Assembly: GCA_030374805.1 (NCBI GenBank)
Contig: JARGSG010000079.1
Coordinates: 62,001-126,000 of the forward strand
Length of the DNA: 64,000 bases
From: Gracilaria gracilis
Lineage: Eukaryota > Rhodophyta > Florideophyceae > Gracilariales > Gracilariaceae
Direction of reading: 5' to 3'
The translations under genes were made by a program, and so were the position numbers. The notes below the pieces were generated by a model, which worked only from the letters and a program-made list of their open reading frames with translations, was not told the DNA's origin and ran no database searches. Shown here piece after piece: positions 46,337 through 56,639 of the stretch; the stretch's first letter is position 1; the number at the start of each line of letters is the position of its first letter.

Positions 46337-49300
46337 ATGTCTGCCGAAGGACATGGTCGCCGGAAACGATATAGGTGGGAAAGCTCAGGTCTGAACTTTG
46401 GCCGGTTTAGAACTGCAGGATGGGTACAGTCCTCTAGCATCCGCAGATTCTGCGAAACAAGGCCTTCAAAATGGAGCATCAGTCCGGAGAAGATGCAGAT
46501 GGGAGACGAATATCGGAACATCAATGCATAACGAAGAGGTACCAGAGCTGCTAATCATACTTAATTCAGTAGCTGAGGAAGAGATCGGCAACGAGAACGG
46601 TCAGAACACTCTCAGCTCCCAATACTTGAACGTTCCAGGGAATGAATCGATGCACAACTCCCTGCGCTCGGCAGACATGTCTCTAGAAATAGCTAAAAAT
46701 CATGAACAGCTTCGCGACGACGGTACAACAGGTGCCCAGACAGAAATAACTGCGAGAATGAAACACTTCAGTGAAGAGGAAGAGTATTTGTTGCTTTCGC
46801 CAAATGTAACAACAATTGAACAAGATCTATGGGACATCCCTGCCCATTTTTCACAGGAAGATCAGTACGCGAGCTCTCAGAATAGCATGCACTACCCGTG
46901 TGAGAAACAAGCAGAGTTCGAAAGACTTGCAGACTTTTTGCACAGTGCTGAGATGTCTAACGTGTCGCAAAGAGCGCTTCAAAGGTTGCTGCAGACACAA
47001 CCCCTCTCATCTAGGTTCTCACTCAAGAGTTTGAATGCGTACTCAATTCGAAAGTCATTGTTGTGCAAGTCCAAAGTCGCAATGTGCCCTCACGGTCATG
47101 CTGCTCAATCTGGATGTGCGAAGAGGATGGAGTGCTGCCCCGTATGTGGTAAAAAGTTCAAGAAAGAATCGAAACCCTTTTGGTTTTTGAAACTGTCTTC
47201 AGCACTTAGAGGTCTTTCCAACGCCAAAGAGACGTTTGCAGAACTCATGGATGGGTGTAGAAGAGCCTGTAACAGTATATCGCTCCCAATTCAGCAGAGA
47301 CCTCCCCATGATTACTACCCTGGCTCTACCTTCTTTAGATTGCATGAATCAAATTTGCGAGGTTGGAGGGAGGATGAAGAGATATTCATATATGTCACAC
47401 TCTCTACTGATGGATTTGAGTGCGGAAAGCGTAGGAATGGTACAGTAATCTCGACATGGCCTCTCGTGTCAACAATCCTCAACCTCAGACCGAAGGCACG
47501 AAGCAAAGCATCCAACGCAATAATTCATGCAGTAATTCCTGGGAATCATGAATCGGAGTATTTTGACACTTTCCTCGCAGAACTGGTGCTCGATCTCCGA
47601 ACTCTCGAGAACGGTATCAGAATGCCGTGTTACGATAGAAAAATACGAACGGTGAAGGCATTTGTGCTGTACTTCACAGCAGATTGGCCAGCTGCTTCAA
47701 ACGACTTTGGCTATGTCGGACATAACGGGACAACATTCTGTCGATTTTGCCACAAGACGAAGCAGTACGTGAAACAGTGCAATAGTAATTGCGCGGTAAC
47801 TGAGATGAGAGTGGGAGCTATCAAGCACCTTCTTCGAACGGGAAACTCACGGGCCATACGATATTTTATTGACCTGGAATGTCCAGGAAAGCGGGAAAGT
47901 AAGGATGTTATGATAGCATGGAGAAAGCTTTCTCAGGAATATGTTGACCCAAGAATCAGAAAAGAAATCCGTATGAGCTCTGGAATCAAGAGAAGGTCAG
48001 TATTGTCCCATTTGAAGATAGATTATGTGTTCTCCTTTCCGTATGATGCTATGCATCTAGTTCTCTTAGGCTGGGTGAAACATGTTCTTAACCTCATTAC
48101 GGGATCGCATCCCAAACTTGAAGGAGTTTCACCGAAACCAGGATACTGTATTTCAGGTGATACTTTGTCGCGGATCAACAGATCTATGGAACACTCAAGA
48201 CAAGCGGTACCCAGCTCATGGGGAAGATCCCTACTTTCTCTTGAGTACCTTTCAAAATATAAGGCGGACGATTTCAGACGCCATGATGAGCTGTACTTGG
48301 TTCCTTTCTTACACCGATACAGGGTTCGAAATGATATCCTGCTTCAGGCTGTGGTCACATCAAAGCTCGTATCACTTTCATTTTCCTACAACTCTGGGCC
48401 GGAGCAGGTGCAAATGATGCAATCTGTCATCGAGGAGGCGTACACGAGGTTCTGTATCTTGTTCTACCGTTCTGAATCCGATTCATTCTGCTTTACGCCA
48501 ACAACACACGCAATACTTCATCTTCCGGACCTTCTCAGAGAATGTGGACCACTCCCACTGTCACCGCAGTTCGTAATTGAGAGATTACTTGGAGAATTTG
48601 GAAAAAGGATACAGAGTACCTCTCACATTAGCTCCCATATATTTCACAAGAACTTCCTACTTTTGGCCCTCAAACTCACGAACAATGGTACGACACCCGG
48701 AAGACAGAATGATGGTTCCAATTCCGTTAGCCTTAGAAATTCGTCCAGCGACATGAAAGGCGTCGAAAATTCTATGCATGGCACAGGAGTCAATGTTCGA
48801 TGCCACGGTGTAGGATCGATTTCGGAACATGTTTCAAATGATTTCCAACTTGCTTTGAATCGAATTGTATCAGGGACCTTCAACCACGCCCTCTCCAACT
48901 ACAATCTCAAGTACTTCAAACGCTTCGGCAGTGCATCAATACTGAGAGATGGTTACACAATATCCTTAGAGACCAAAGATGTCTTTCGGGCACGTTTCTC
49001 GAAACAGCAGTCTGCACCTCAAAAATGTCACATTGCTGCACACTTTGTCCCAGATTCATTAACTTCAGAAACATCCTTCTCATCCACAGAAATCGACCAA
49101 AGGGATTTGTACTATGGTGCAGTGCACCAGATATACGAGGTTTTTCTTGAATTTCAAACGAGTGGAGGACTGGATACTGTCACACTGGTCCTGGTTGATG
49201 TAGCGTGGCAATATGGTCTTACAGAAGACTCTGCTCACGGTGTAGTATATGCAGAGGGTAGACAGAACACCGTGCGATCGGTCGAGAACATTCATTGCGT

Positions 49301-49805
49301 CGATAGAGTGATCGCGATGTTAGACATTTCGGGACGTCGTTACTTCCTGGACGAGAAGCAAAACCGTAATTCCATTTGCACCCGTGTTCCGGAGAGGAGG
49401 CTCTTCAAGGTGTTCAATATAATAAACCGCTTTGAGAAGGGGCGTTTACAGGTACAGAGGAGCTGTATGGACTCTGTCAGTGATGCCCTATGGAGCCGAA
49501 ATAGAAAACATTCCCGAGCAGATTGCCGTCGCAGTTGTTGGATATTCACCCCCAATCCATTTGGACAGCGAGTGTTCCTTGCACCCGAATACGCAAATGT
49601 GTACCAAACCACAGCCAGAAAGAATACCGATTCGCCGCTTCCCTTACGCTACAAACCTGGTGCCGATTATCAATTGCATGTACCGAAACAGTACAAGAGC
49701 CACGTCTTGCAGGTACGCAGTCGAGGGATGTTACAGTGTCAAGAATATAACTGGCAACATGAGGGATGCAGCCGAAGCGAGACATGTGAATCGTTAATTC
49801 TATAA
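46337..49805 (+). CDS. tnp2-family (CACTA/EnSpm or Plavaka-like) transposase, apparently intact
   Basis: The frame is open from before 46398 to TAA at 49805; the first ATG in that frame is at 46524. An ATG at 46337 in another frame could connect through a very short intron beginning at about 46368 (AG|GTGGGA). Counted from 46398, residues ~228-255 have a cysteine/histidine cluster (CPHGHAAQSGC, CCPVCGKKF). Residues ~330-465 carry the tnp2 core: LSTDGFECGKRRNG, ISTWPLVSTILNL, AVIPGNHESEYFDTFLAEL, YFTADWPAASNDFG and GTTFCRFCHKT. Residues ~550-730 (YDAMHLVLLGWVKHVL, TTHAILHLPDLL, ERLLGEFGKRIQ) fit the C-terminal part. No stop interrupts ~1,100 codons, so the element may be recently active. Confidence 0.8.
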
Positions 49806-50768
49806 GGTAAGGACGATTCCTTCCAATGTTCTTGCGATGAAGTCCTCGGCCATAACGTCGACCACGTCTTCTTTTGCTCAAGTAGGAATGTCATGAATGT
49901 AATCTAGACCTTTCAACGCTCGATCGGTTCGGTGTGATTAACTTTGAAAGCAATGTTGGCTTCGCTCTTCTGCCAGACTGGACAGAAAGCAGAAGGATTT
50001 TGGCAGATGAGATTTGCTTGCGCCGTCACAGCTTCCGTACAGGGTCAGTTGCAGTGCCCTCTCAGAAGAAAACGGGTAAAGGTAGCGAGATATGTAAAGC
50101 GTAGCTCATTGGTTAGCAGAGAGGACACGAGGGAACCATCGTCGTTCTCTGATTGGCAGAAAACCGGGACACGAATTCTTGTCTCATTCCATTAAATGCG
50201 TTGTGCAAAACCCTTTTCGAGCTGTCATTAGCATTGAACAGACAGTACGAAAGACTATTAATATAGAGTTTTCGAAGCAATTGGTGTGGGCGAAGCAAGA
50301 GAAGTGACGGTTATGCATACCGGGGGTATCTGAGAGCTTGAGTGGCGACAAGGGCTGCGATGACAAAGTTCAGAGGCTTATGGCGCATCTCATGGCCAAT
50401 ACTGATGCAGTGAGCTTCCGGTTTTTAACTTGTACCGCCTCCGCCAATTGCCGTAAATTTTGCCCTTCTCACAAAGCTCATGTTTCCAATTCCATAACAC
50501 TCCCGATTCCACCATATCCATCATGGATCATAACTTTTTGTAAACCCTCTCGATAAATATGCGCTCACCACCGCAACATCGCGAAGCGCTTGGCTGATTG
50601 CCAGATTATCCAGAAAGAACTCACAGTACGTAAAGGTATGGCGTGAGATATGGAAAAGTTGCAGAACCCAATCCACAAGCAAGTAACAGGGAACAGTCTC
50701 CTGTCCTTACTGTGGGGCTTCTCTGTTCTATGTGTAGAACGGATTCATAAACTTCGACACGTCCGCAT
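49806..50768. other. Spacer right of the transposase
   Basis: Short frames only. Further exons of the minus-strand EF-hand gene could lie here, but none can be recognized. Confidence 0.35.
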
Positions 50769-51125
50769 TTACAAACGCAGATGCGGATGCTGCGGATGGT
50801 GTAACTGATGACAACAAAAACCTTTTTCGATCTCAGCTGCGTCGAGGTCGCCACAACTGTCGGTGTCATACATTTGGAAAAGGTACCGTAGGCGCTCTTC
50901 CGCGCTTCCCTCTCCAATGCTCTCCATGCTGACGGAGGCCTCTGCATGGTCGGGGGAGACCTGTGACAGGCTGGTGCTGGGGAAGGTGGCCAGCTCGCTC
51001 CCGCGCGAGAGCGTAGAGGGCGCAGAGAGGTCGAGCGAGAGGGCGGAGCATAGACGGCGCGGGGGCGCCAGGGAGGCGCTAGGAGGACGCGGCGCGCGCA
51101 AGCGCGCGGCGCTGGGGAGGGGCAT
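50769..51125 (-). CDS. EF-hand protein, N-terminal exon (partial)
   Basis: From ATG at 51125 (alternative ATG at 50927) a minus-strand frame gives an Ala/Ser/Arg/Pro-rich leader resembling an organellar presequence, then EERLRYLFQMYDTDSCGDL and DAAEIEKGF. The latter is an EF-hand: calcium ligands D-x-D-x-C-G-x-L-x3-E with Cys in the fifth place, where Asp or Asn is usual. The frame stops at 50769, but a GT at 50821-50820 after GAAAAAG could be a splice donor. The family could be a calcineurin-B-like, calcium-regulated carrier or other EF-hand protein. It is divergent from the decarboxylase gene and shares its GC-rich upstream region. Confidence 0.5.
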   Translation of the reverse strand: MPLPSAARLRAPRPPSASLAPPRRLCSALSLDLSAPSTLSRGSELATFPSTSLSQVSPDHAEASVSMESIGEGSAEERLRYLFQMYDTDSCGDLDAAEIEKGFCCHQLHHPQHPHLRL

Positions 51126-51388
51126 TGTGTTGGAGAGGGGAAGAGCGGAGGTGAAGCTGCGAGCGTCGCGGCGCGGCGCTTTTTCATACGGCGCTACGGC
51201 GCGGCGCTGCTGCGCCAAGGCTCTGGCGCGTGTGCGCAATTCGGCCACGTGCAGCACGTGCACGCGCGCGCGGGGGGCAGCAGCGACGCACGCGCGCGGG
51301 GGGCAACAGCGGCGCGCAGCGAGCTGTCAGTGCCACCGCGGTGTAAGGAGGCGCGAGTGCGCGTGCCGCTTGATCTTAGCGCCGCCTG
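51126..51388. promoter_or_regulatory. GC-rich divergent promoter region
   Basis: This is the most GC- and CpG-rich stretch in the window (runs such as GCGGCGCTGCTGCGCC, CGCGCGCGGGGGGCAGCAG and a repeated ACGCGCGCGGGGGGCA). It lies between the divergent ATGs of the EF-hand protein and the decarboxylase. No TATA box is visible. A shared CpG-rich core promoter is inferred. Confidence 0.45.
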
Positions 51389-52630
51389 ATGCACGCGATG
51401 AGCTTAGGCCTCGCGTACTCGCCGGCGCGCATTGCCCGCGCTTGCAGCATAGCGCCGCCGTCCGCTTTCGTTGGCGCGCTGCCGCTTCGCGCGCGCCGCG
51501 ACGCGCGAAGCGTCGTTCACAAGGCGGCACCGCTCTCGCCGTGGCGGTTGCGAACCTCCGCGCTGCCCACGCCGGCGAACGAGCCACTGCTGCTGCGCGC
51601 CGCCCGCGGCCAGCGCGTTGAGCGTCCGCCCGTCTGGCTCATGCGTCAGGCTGGCCGCTACATGGCCGAATTCCGCGCCTAGAGCGAAAAATACCCCTTC
51701 CGCCACCGCTCCGAGACTCCCGACATCGCACGCGAGCTCTCGTTGCAGCCGTGGCGCCTCTTTGGCGTTGACGCCGTCATTTTCTTCTCCGACATCCTCA
51801 CGCCGTTGCCAGCGTTCGGCCAGCACTTTGATATCGTCCCCGGCACGGAGCCCATCAAGACAGACCCGCTGAGAACTCATGAGCAGATTCGGAGCCTCAT
51901 TGCCAATGAGTTTGATCTGGGAAAACTCCAGTTTGTGCGTCAGGTTTTGCAGGCGCTCCGACGCGACATCGATCCGCACACTGCGCTGCTCGGTTTTGTT
52001 GGCACTCCGTTCACGCTCGCCGCCTACATGATTGAAGGTCGCTCAGCTAAGAACCTGCTCAACGTTAAGCGCTTCATGTACTCTACGACTGACGATAATC
52101 TGCCTCTGCTCCTGGATCGACTCTTGGACCTTGTCGCCGATTATGCTATCTTTCAGATAGAGTCCGGAGCTCAAGCCGTTCAACTCTTTGATTCATGGGC
52201 ACACCACCTGTCGCCGGAACAGTACAGGCGCGTCGCGATCCCCTATGCCAAGAAATCAATCACGGCAATCAAGAAGCGATGCCCGGATACGCCCGTCATT
52301 TTTTTTGCCAATGGCTTGGCGGGAAAGATAAACGACATTTGCTCAGAGTTTAGTGGCGTGGCTGATGTGCTGGGTGTTGACTGGTCCGTGCGCCTCTCTG
52401 ATGTCAGGCGAGAGTAGAGTGGTGTGCTGCAAGGGAACGTCGATCCCGCTGTACTGGCAGTTGGTGATGAATATGCCATTCACGCCGCTGTGTCAGACAC
52501 TGTGATGCAGAATGGGGGCACACAGAAGCTCATCATGAACCTCGGGCATGGTGTGGTACAGCAAACACCTGAATCTGCGGTCGCTGAGTTCGTCGATAGC
52601 GTCAAGGAACTAGCTCCGGTTTCTGTGTGA
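51389..52630 (+). CDS. UROD: Uroporphyrinogen III decarboxylase, plastid type, with two in-frame TAG codons
   Basis: UROD removes four carboxyl groups from uroporphyrinogen III to make coproporphyrinogen III in heme and chlorophyll synthesis. One frame of 413 codons runs from ATG 51389 to TGA 52630. Residues 1-~70 are Ala/Arg/Ser-rich like a transit peptide. Then follow [16 protein letters not shown] (substrate-binding arginines), [11 protein letters not shown] (key Asp), [16 protein letters not shown] (key Tyr), [10 protein letters not shown] (Ser), QGNVDPAVL and [13 protein letters not shown] (His). All residues known to line the active site are present. TAG occurs at 51680-51682 and 52415-52417, both where plant and cyanobacterial enzymes, as I recall them, have leucine. 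Either a very young pseudogene, a recoded UAG, or assembly error. Confidence 0.85.
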
Positions 52631-52753
52631 ACAGTATCAATGACTGTCGTTTACTTTTTTCTGAGTCAGTAAACTGGCTAATGCTCATCCCCAGCTGTCC
52701 GCATTTGCTGTCAACTCTGAACAGAACTATCTTGGTTATTCTTCTCCTGCCTT

Positions 52754-53275
52754 TCAGATCCCACACTTGATTAACATTAGAACGCCGAATACAAAGTTTA
52801 CCGCCACGCCACACGCGAGTCCGCTGCGCCATCTTTCTGAAATGCCGATGCTCTTGTCCATCGAGCCTATGACCATGATGAATCCGAAGAGCAGTCCAAT
52901 TAGAAACCCGCATATCCATTCAAGTCTCCTTCGCCCAGATCGTGCGTCATTTGATGTGTTCTCCATAGTAATACGCGTAGAGCTGTGCGACTTGCGCGAG
53001 CTCTCCTCGGCAGACGGTGAAGGCGTCGTAACGGCGCATTGAACCAGTCCACATGCCAGAATTGAAGGTGAGGATAACAACCGTTCCTCACCCAGTACTT
53101 TCCCTTGAACTATGATCCGAGCATTTTTGCACGCATTGCTGTGGTCCGCAAGTATTGCAGAACGTAGATGGGACACCTTTGAACCTTTTGGCATTTCCAT
53201 CTCAATTGGCGTGTCAGCGCCATTGACAGATACGAGCAAAGACGGCATTGTTCCGGGTTCAGACTTCTGATTCAA
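52754..53275 (-). CDS. Membrane-anchored ubiquitin-like domain protein
   Basis: 173 residues from ATG 53275 to TGA. Residues ~10-85 resemble a ubiquitin-like fold (SLLVSVNGADTPIEMEMPKG, ARIIVQGKVLGEE, LVQCAVTT). A serine-rich linker follows, then two hydrophobic segments at ~122-138 (ICGFLIGLLFGFIMVIG) and ~152-170 (LACGVAVNFVFGVLMLI). The arrangement recalls Dsc3/TMUB-type proteins that work with membrane ubiquitin ligases in Golgi or ER quality control. No C-terminal Gly-Gly is present, so it is not conjugated. Specific family assignment is uncertain. It lies 124 bp from the convergent decarboxylase gene. Confidence 0.7.
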   Translation of the reverse strand: MNQKSEPGTMPSLLVSVNGADTPIEMEMPKGSKVSHLRSAILADHSNACKNARIIVQGKVLGEERLLSSPSILACGLVQCAVTTPSPSAEESSRKSHSSTRITMENTSNDARSGRRRLEWICGFLIGLLFGFIMVIGSMDKSIGISERWRSGLACGVAVNFVFGVLMLIKCGI

Positions 53276-53801
53276 GCCGGACTGTCATGTGAGGCTCTTT
53301 GTCGATTCTGTTTAGCTTCAGATGAACTGTTCAGCCGAAGTTTTGGTATGATCACACTGTGTTTGCGACGGACGTGGCTACACTTCAGGTGCCACAAAAC
53401 TTCTCTCATTCCCATTTTGTCACAAGGCTCTCGAATTAAGATCGCCCTATCGCCAAGCGCCGTGTGGGAAATCATATGAAAGAGTCAGATAGTCATACGA
53501 CGGTTTCAAAAGCATAACTGTAGTTTTGCTGGTAAAACCGTTGCATGACTAATCGCGACTTGTTCTGTCAACCCTGCAAAACGAGTACAACTTTGTTCGT
53601 TAAAACAATCAGACGCCTCTTCAAAGGTCGCTGGCAAAAGGAATGCCACAGACGCCCCCAACTGACTGAAATGGTTTGAAACTGTTGTTTCCGAGGAGTC
53701 AAGCATCACGCATTTTACAAACACTCCATATTTGATACAATGCGCTTCCATCTTTGGTAAGCTTGCTTCCACTTCCGCTGTTCTTCTTCAGAAACGAAAG
53801 T
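53276..53801 (-). other. Spacer with an 88-codon minus-strand frame
   Basis: The frame 53506-53772 (starts MEASLPKMEAHCIKYG) has no recognizable domain. It lies just after the kinase stop codon and overlaps nothing else. It could be a small gene, an unspliced exon of a neighbour or chance. Confidence 0.3.
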
Positions 53802-55244
53802 TTAAGTTGCTTTGGCCCGGTTCGTAATGCCCAAGTCGAGGACTCTAGCACCAATAACTCCAGCACCTTTGACACCAACATCACGTTCACCTCGTCGTGC
53901 CCCACAAAATAGAGCTTTAAACCCATGAACAAACACGGTACTAGCCGCTACACCTCCGACAATCTCTACCCCATCACAAGCCATTCCTGTCGACGCATCC
54001 GCTAGCGCAAACACTAAGCCCTCTATCACAGCCCTGGCGATATCGTGTTTTTCCATTGTCACCTTCATGCCATACAGCGCTCCTACAGCATCAGCAGGAG
54101 GGCATCGTCTTCCAGTGATATACGGGACATATAGAAGGCCAGAAGCTCCAATATCGCTGCGACTGGCTAGTTGGTCGAAGTCGTTAATGTCGCAATTCAG
54201 GAAGGCCTCACAAGCGTGTGAAGCACATGCTCCAACAGCTGCCACCGAACCCGCCACAACAATAGCGTTCTCATCCGCTGCGTGTGCGAGTGCGAGTCCC
54301 GAGCCCTCCCTTTCTTCGATACGTATAGTCTGCCCGACCCAACCACTGCTTCTGCCATACGCATAACAGCCAGAACCAACGTCATCACATCCAGCCCCGA
54401 CGGTCGCTGAGAAGGCGTCTCCACCAGCATGAATCACAGGTACACCTGCTGCTTCGGGCCGTCCAAGTATCCGGGCCATTTGAGGGCTCAAGTGACCTAC
54501 AATCGTAGGGCGTGGCATTATTTCTGGCAGTAACGGAAGGAATGGCGTGAGTTGTGTTTGCTCAAAGAGGGCTGTGTCGTACGTACGATGGGTTTCTTTG
54601 GTCAAGCCCGTTGTTGCTGCGGTGGTTGCATCAGTGAAATGACGATCGGGACAACCGGCAAGCTCGTAGCAGACATAATCTGCTCCTCCAATCATAAGTT
54701 TGTAATCCTGTCCTGATGGTGATGGTAGTAGAGCGAGCTTGGATAGGAGGTCTGTAGACAGGATTCGTGAACCTGTCAAAGTAGTTAGTCTTGTCGCTTC
54801 AGTGGGGGCTAGGGCATCATGGTACAGCACCGCACTATCATTTAGCAGATTCGGTACATTCCCATACCGTATGAGGTCTTGCACTTGACCGGTAACGCTT
54901 ATAGCGGTTATGTGACCCATATCTTGCAGAACATCGGTACAAGCGGCGAGTGTCGCCGACAGCCAATTTGAGGGTCTCTGTGTGACCATATTCCTTTCTG
55001 CGTAAGTTATATGAGAACGACGAGATACTCTCAAAAGCTTGTCATACTTTGGTTGATATGCACTGGCTTTTGTTCCCGATGTTCCCACATCCACAGCGAT
55101 TATGACGTCATCGCTCATTAACACTGAGGTGCGTTTCAATGGTGACTTCCATGAGCAGACGCCATCTCGATTAACTTGAGGCTCTTTTCGCCAGAAGATG
55201 GGGGCGTTGACGAGGAGAAGCATATCTCGAATGGTTCCCCGCAT
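53802..55244 (-). CDS. FGGY-family carbohydrate kinase (xylulokinase-like)
   Basis: 480 residues from ATG 55244; an internal ATG at 55118 (residue 43) begins MSDDVIIAVDVGTSGTKA, the phosphate-1 motif of the FGGY/hsp70-actin fold. Residues 1-42 may be a targeting extension or upstream in-frame sequence. Other landmarks are ISVTGQVQDLI, IGGADYVCYELAG near residue 186, HAGGDAFSATVGAGC near 275 (adenosine-binding region of xylulokinases) and VIEGLVFALADA near 418. The enzyme would phosphorylate a pentulose or related sugar with ATP. Exact substrate cannot be given. The frame is uninterrupted and intronless. Confidence 0.82.
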   Translation of the reverse strand: MRGTIRDMLLLVNAPIFWRKEPQVNRDGVCSWKSPLKRTSVLMSDDVIIAVDVGTSGTKASAYQPKYDKLLRVSRRSHITYAERNMVTQRPSNWLSATLAACTDVLQDMGHITAISVTGQVQDLIRYGNVPNLLNDSAVLYHDALAPTEATRLTTLTGSRILSTDLLSKLALLPSPSGQDYKLMIGGADYVCYELAGCPDRHFTDATTAATTGLTKETHRTYDTALFEQTQLTPFLPLLPEIMPRPTIVGHLSPQMARILGRPEAAGVPVIHAGGDAFSATVGAGCDDVGSGCYAYGRSSGWVGQTIRIEEREGSGLALAHAADENAIVVAGSVAAVGACASHACEAFLNCDINDFDQLASRSDIGASGLLYVPYITGRRCPPADAVGALYGMKVTMEKHDIARAVIEGLVFALADASTGMACDGVEIVGGVAASTVFVHGFKALFCGARRGERDVGVKGAGVIGARVLDLGITNRAKAT

Positions 55245-55747
55245 GGAGGACTACAATTGGAAGGAGCATGCAGATCACAACAGTTTTTCGATTATCAGTC
55301 TCTGTAGATTATCGTAGTCAATGATCGGAAAGAGTCTCTTCATTCTTCAGATGCAAACCTTGAAAGGTATGCCTTCTGGGTGCCGTTGTATCTACTATGA
55401 CAGAGATTCAACTCACCAATTCTCTTCATTCGAATTTGAGATTGTTTTTGAGAAGTTGCCAGAGAAAGTCATTTCGTCACAAGGTGATGTCAGCAGAATG
55501 ACCCCCAGCCTGTTTGGCTATCCCTACCCTGGTAACCTTACATAGCGTACTACGCAACGTCGTTCGGTGTACTTCCGTAATTGGATGCTTCAGCTCAATG
55601 TGACCATTCGGCGGCGACGCAGTGTCTGTCCCGGGCACTAGCCAAACAGAAGTGAGTCTTTCAGTTTATGTACATAGTCCGTGACAAGTTCAAGCTCACA
55701 TAGGCTACTAGTTCGCCGGTCCTCGAAACGACAAACAATTTCCAGTG
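55245..55747. other. Spacer upstream of the kinase gene
   Basis: Holds the kinase promoter. A 74-codon plus frame (55321-55545) has no recognizable domain. Confidence 0.35.
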
Positions 55748-56376
55748 CTAAACAGCTACGTTTGCTTGGCCTTCTTGAGGTATAGATGGCCCTCCGTTCC
55801 CGTTGAGTTGGCCGGATTTGTTCAGATTTGAAACATTAACGTCACTCGCAATCTGCTCAGTCTCAGCTTCAGGGGTTACGATCCGCTTCAACAGCTTTCG
55901 CCAATCCCTGACACGACCACACCTCTCTTCCGGGAATCCATCTACCTTACGACCATCTAACCACACCGTTGTTCCTGGAATTTCTTTGCCAACGCATTCG
56001 CCTGTTGGCCATGCTTTGGCCTTCAAAACGCGCCCGGTACCCGGCGAACTAACCACAACAGTGAAAAACTGTCAGTCAATATCCAGCATTTCCTCAACGC
56101 TTGCTCTGGCTGCAGTTTCAAGAGCATCGAGTAACCGAACACATAAAAGCAATGTAAGGACTGAGAGTATCTCTCCTCCAACAGGGCAAACATACGAACG
56201 AGGAACATCGTCAAGCCCGAGTGCGGAACCAGCACTTGAGCTCGTGTGCGCTGCGAGAGCCCGACCCCTGGGCGTGGGGTCGTCAGGAGCGGGATTGATG
56301 ACACCAAAAGCTGGTGTGATTCTGACGATGCGGTAGTGGCGAAGCGACCCAGTGCGGCTCAGGTGTGAGATACAGT
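55748..56376 (-). pseudogene. Unrecognized minus-strand gene, one in-frame TGA, truncated by copia element 3
   Basis: From 56376, the edge of the retrotransposon, one minus frame reads through ~205 codons to 55748 with a single TGA at 56074-56072. It includes PAPDDPTPRGRALAAHTS, a hydrophobic segment GEILSVLTLLLCVRLLDAL that could span a membrane, and GRVLKAKAWPTGECVGKEIP. The plus strand is also open for 177 codons here. The N-terminus lies beyond or inside the insertion, so the element probably broke this gene. No family is recognized. Confidence 0.45.
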
Positions 56377-56639
56377 TGTTAGATTCTACGGGACACGCAC
56401 GAAACACGTACAAGTCCCTACTCTGACGTACAACTTTCTATCAATCTAATAGCTTAGTCATACGTCATCAGTATCCCAAAGGTCACTGAGTATCTGTATA
56501 TAAAGGCACATCGATTATCCCCGGAGCTCCCGAGAGAGAGCTCCGGTAGACCTCTGTGCCAACGTTTGTTGTTTGTGAACCATTCTCTCCCTACCGCGCA
56601 CGTATGAACGTCCACTCTATGTCGGATGCCCAAGCCAAA
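56377..56639 (+). repeat. 5' LTR of copia element 3
   Basis: Begins TGTTAGATTC and matches 61117-61379. TATATAAAGG at 56497-56506 is the TATA box. CCGGAGCTC (56521-56529) and GAGCTCCGG (56538-56546) form a 9-bp hairpin starting about 20 bases after the TATA box, where transcription should begin. ATG codons at 56604 and 56619 open gag inside the LTR. The right end is set by loss of LTR-LTR identity. Confidence 0.92.

Larger units (their letters stand above)
44442..49805. mobile_element. CACTA/tnp2-type DNA transposon, coding part
   Basis: Two divergent intact frames, a tnp2-like transposase on the plus strand and a basic 467-residue protein on the minus strand, are separated by a ~500-700-bp presumptive shared promoter. 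The two-gene layout recalls plant En/Spm, where an accessory DNA-binding protein works with the transposase. I could not find terminal inverted repeats or a target duplication, so only the coding span is given. Confidence 0.65.

Noticed and set aside
44442-49805. CACTA termini for the tnp2 element
   Set aside because: I looked for CACTA/TAGTG pairs with 3-bp duplications on both sides and found none convincing, so no ends are given.
51404-51979. 191-codon minus-strand frame over UROD
   Set aside because: GC-rich shadow of the decarboxylase coding strand.
55803-56336. 177-codon plus-strand gene
   Set aside because: It begins at TTG, has low-complexity Ser/Thr/Pro content and overlaps a minus frame with better coding character.
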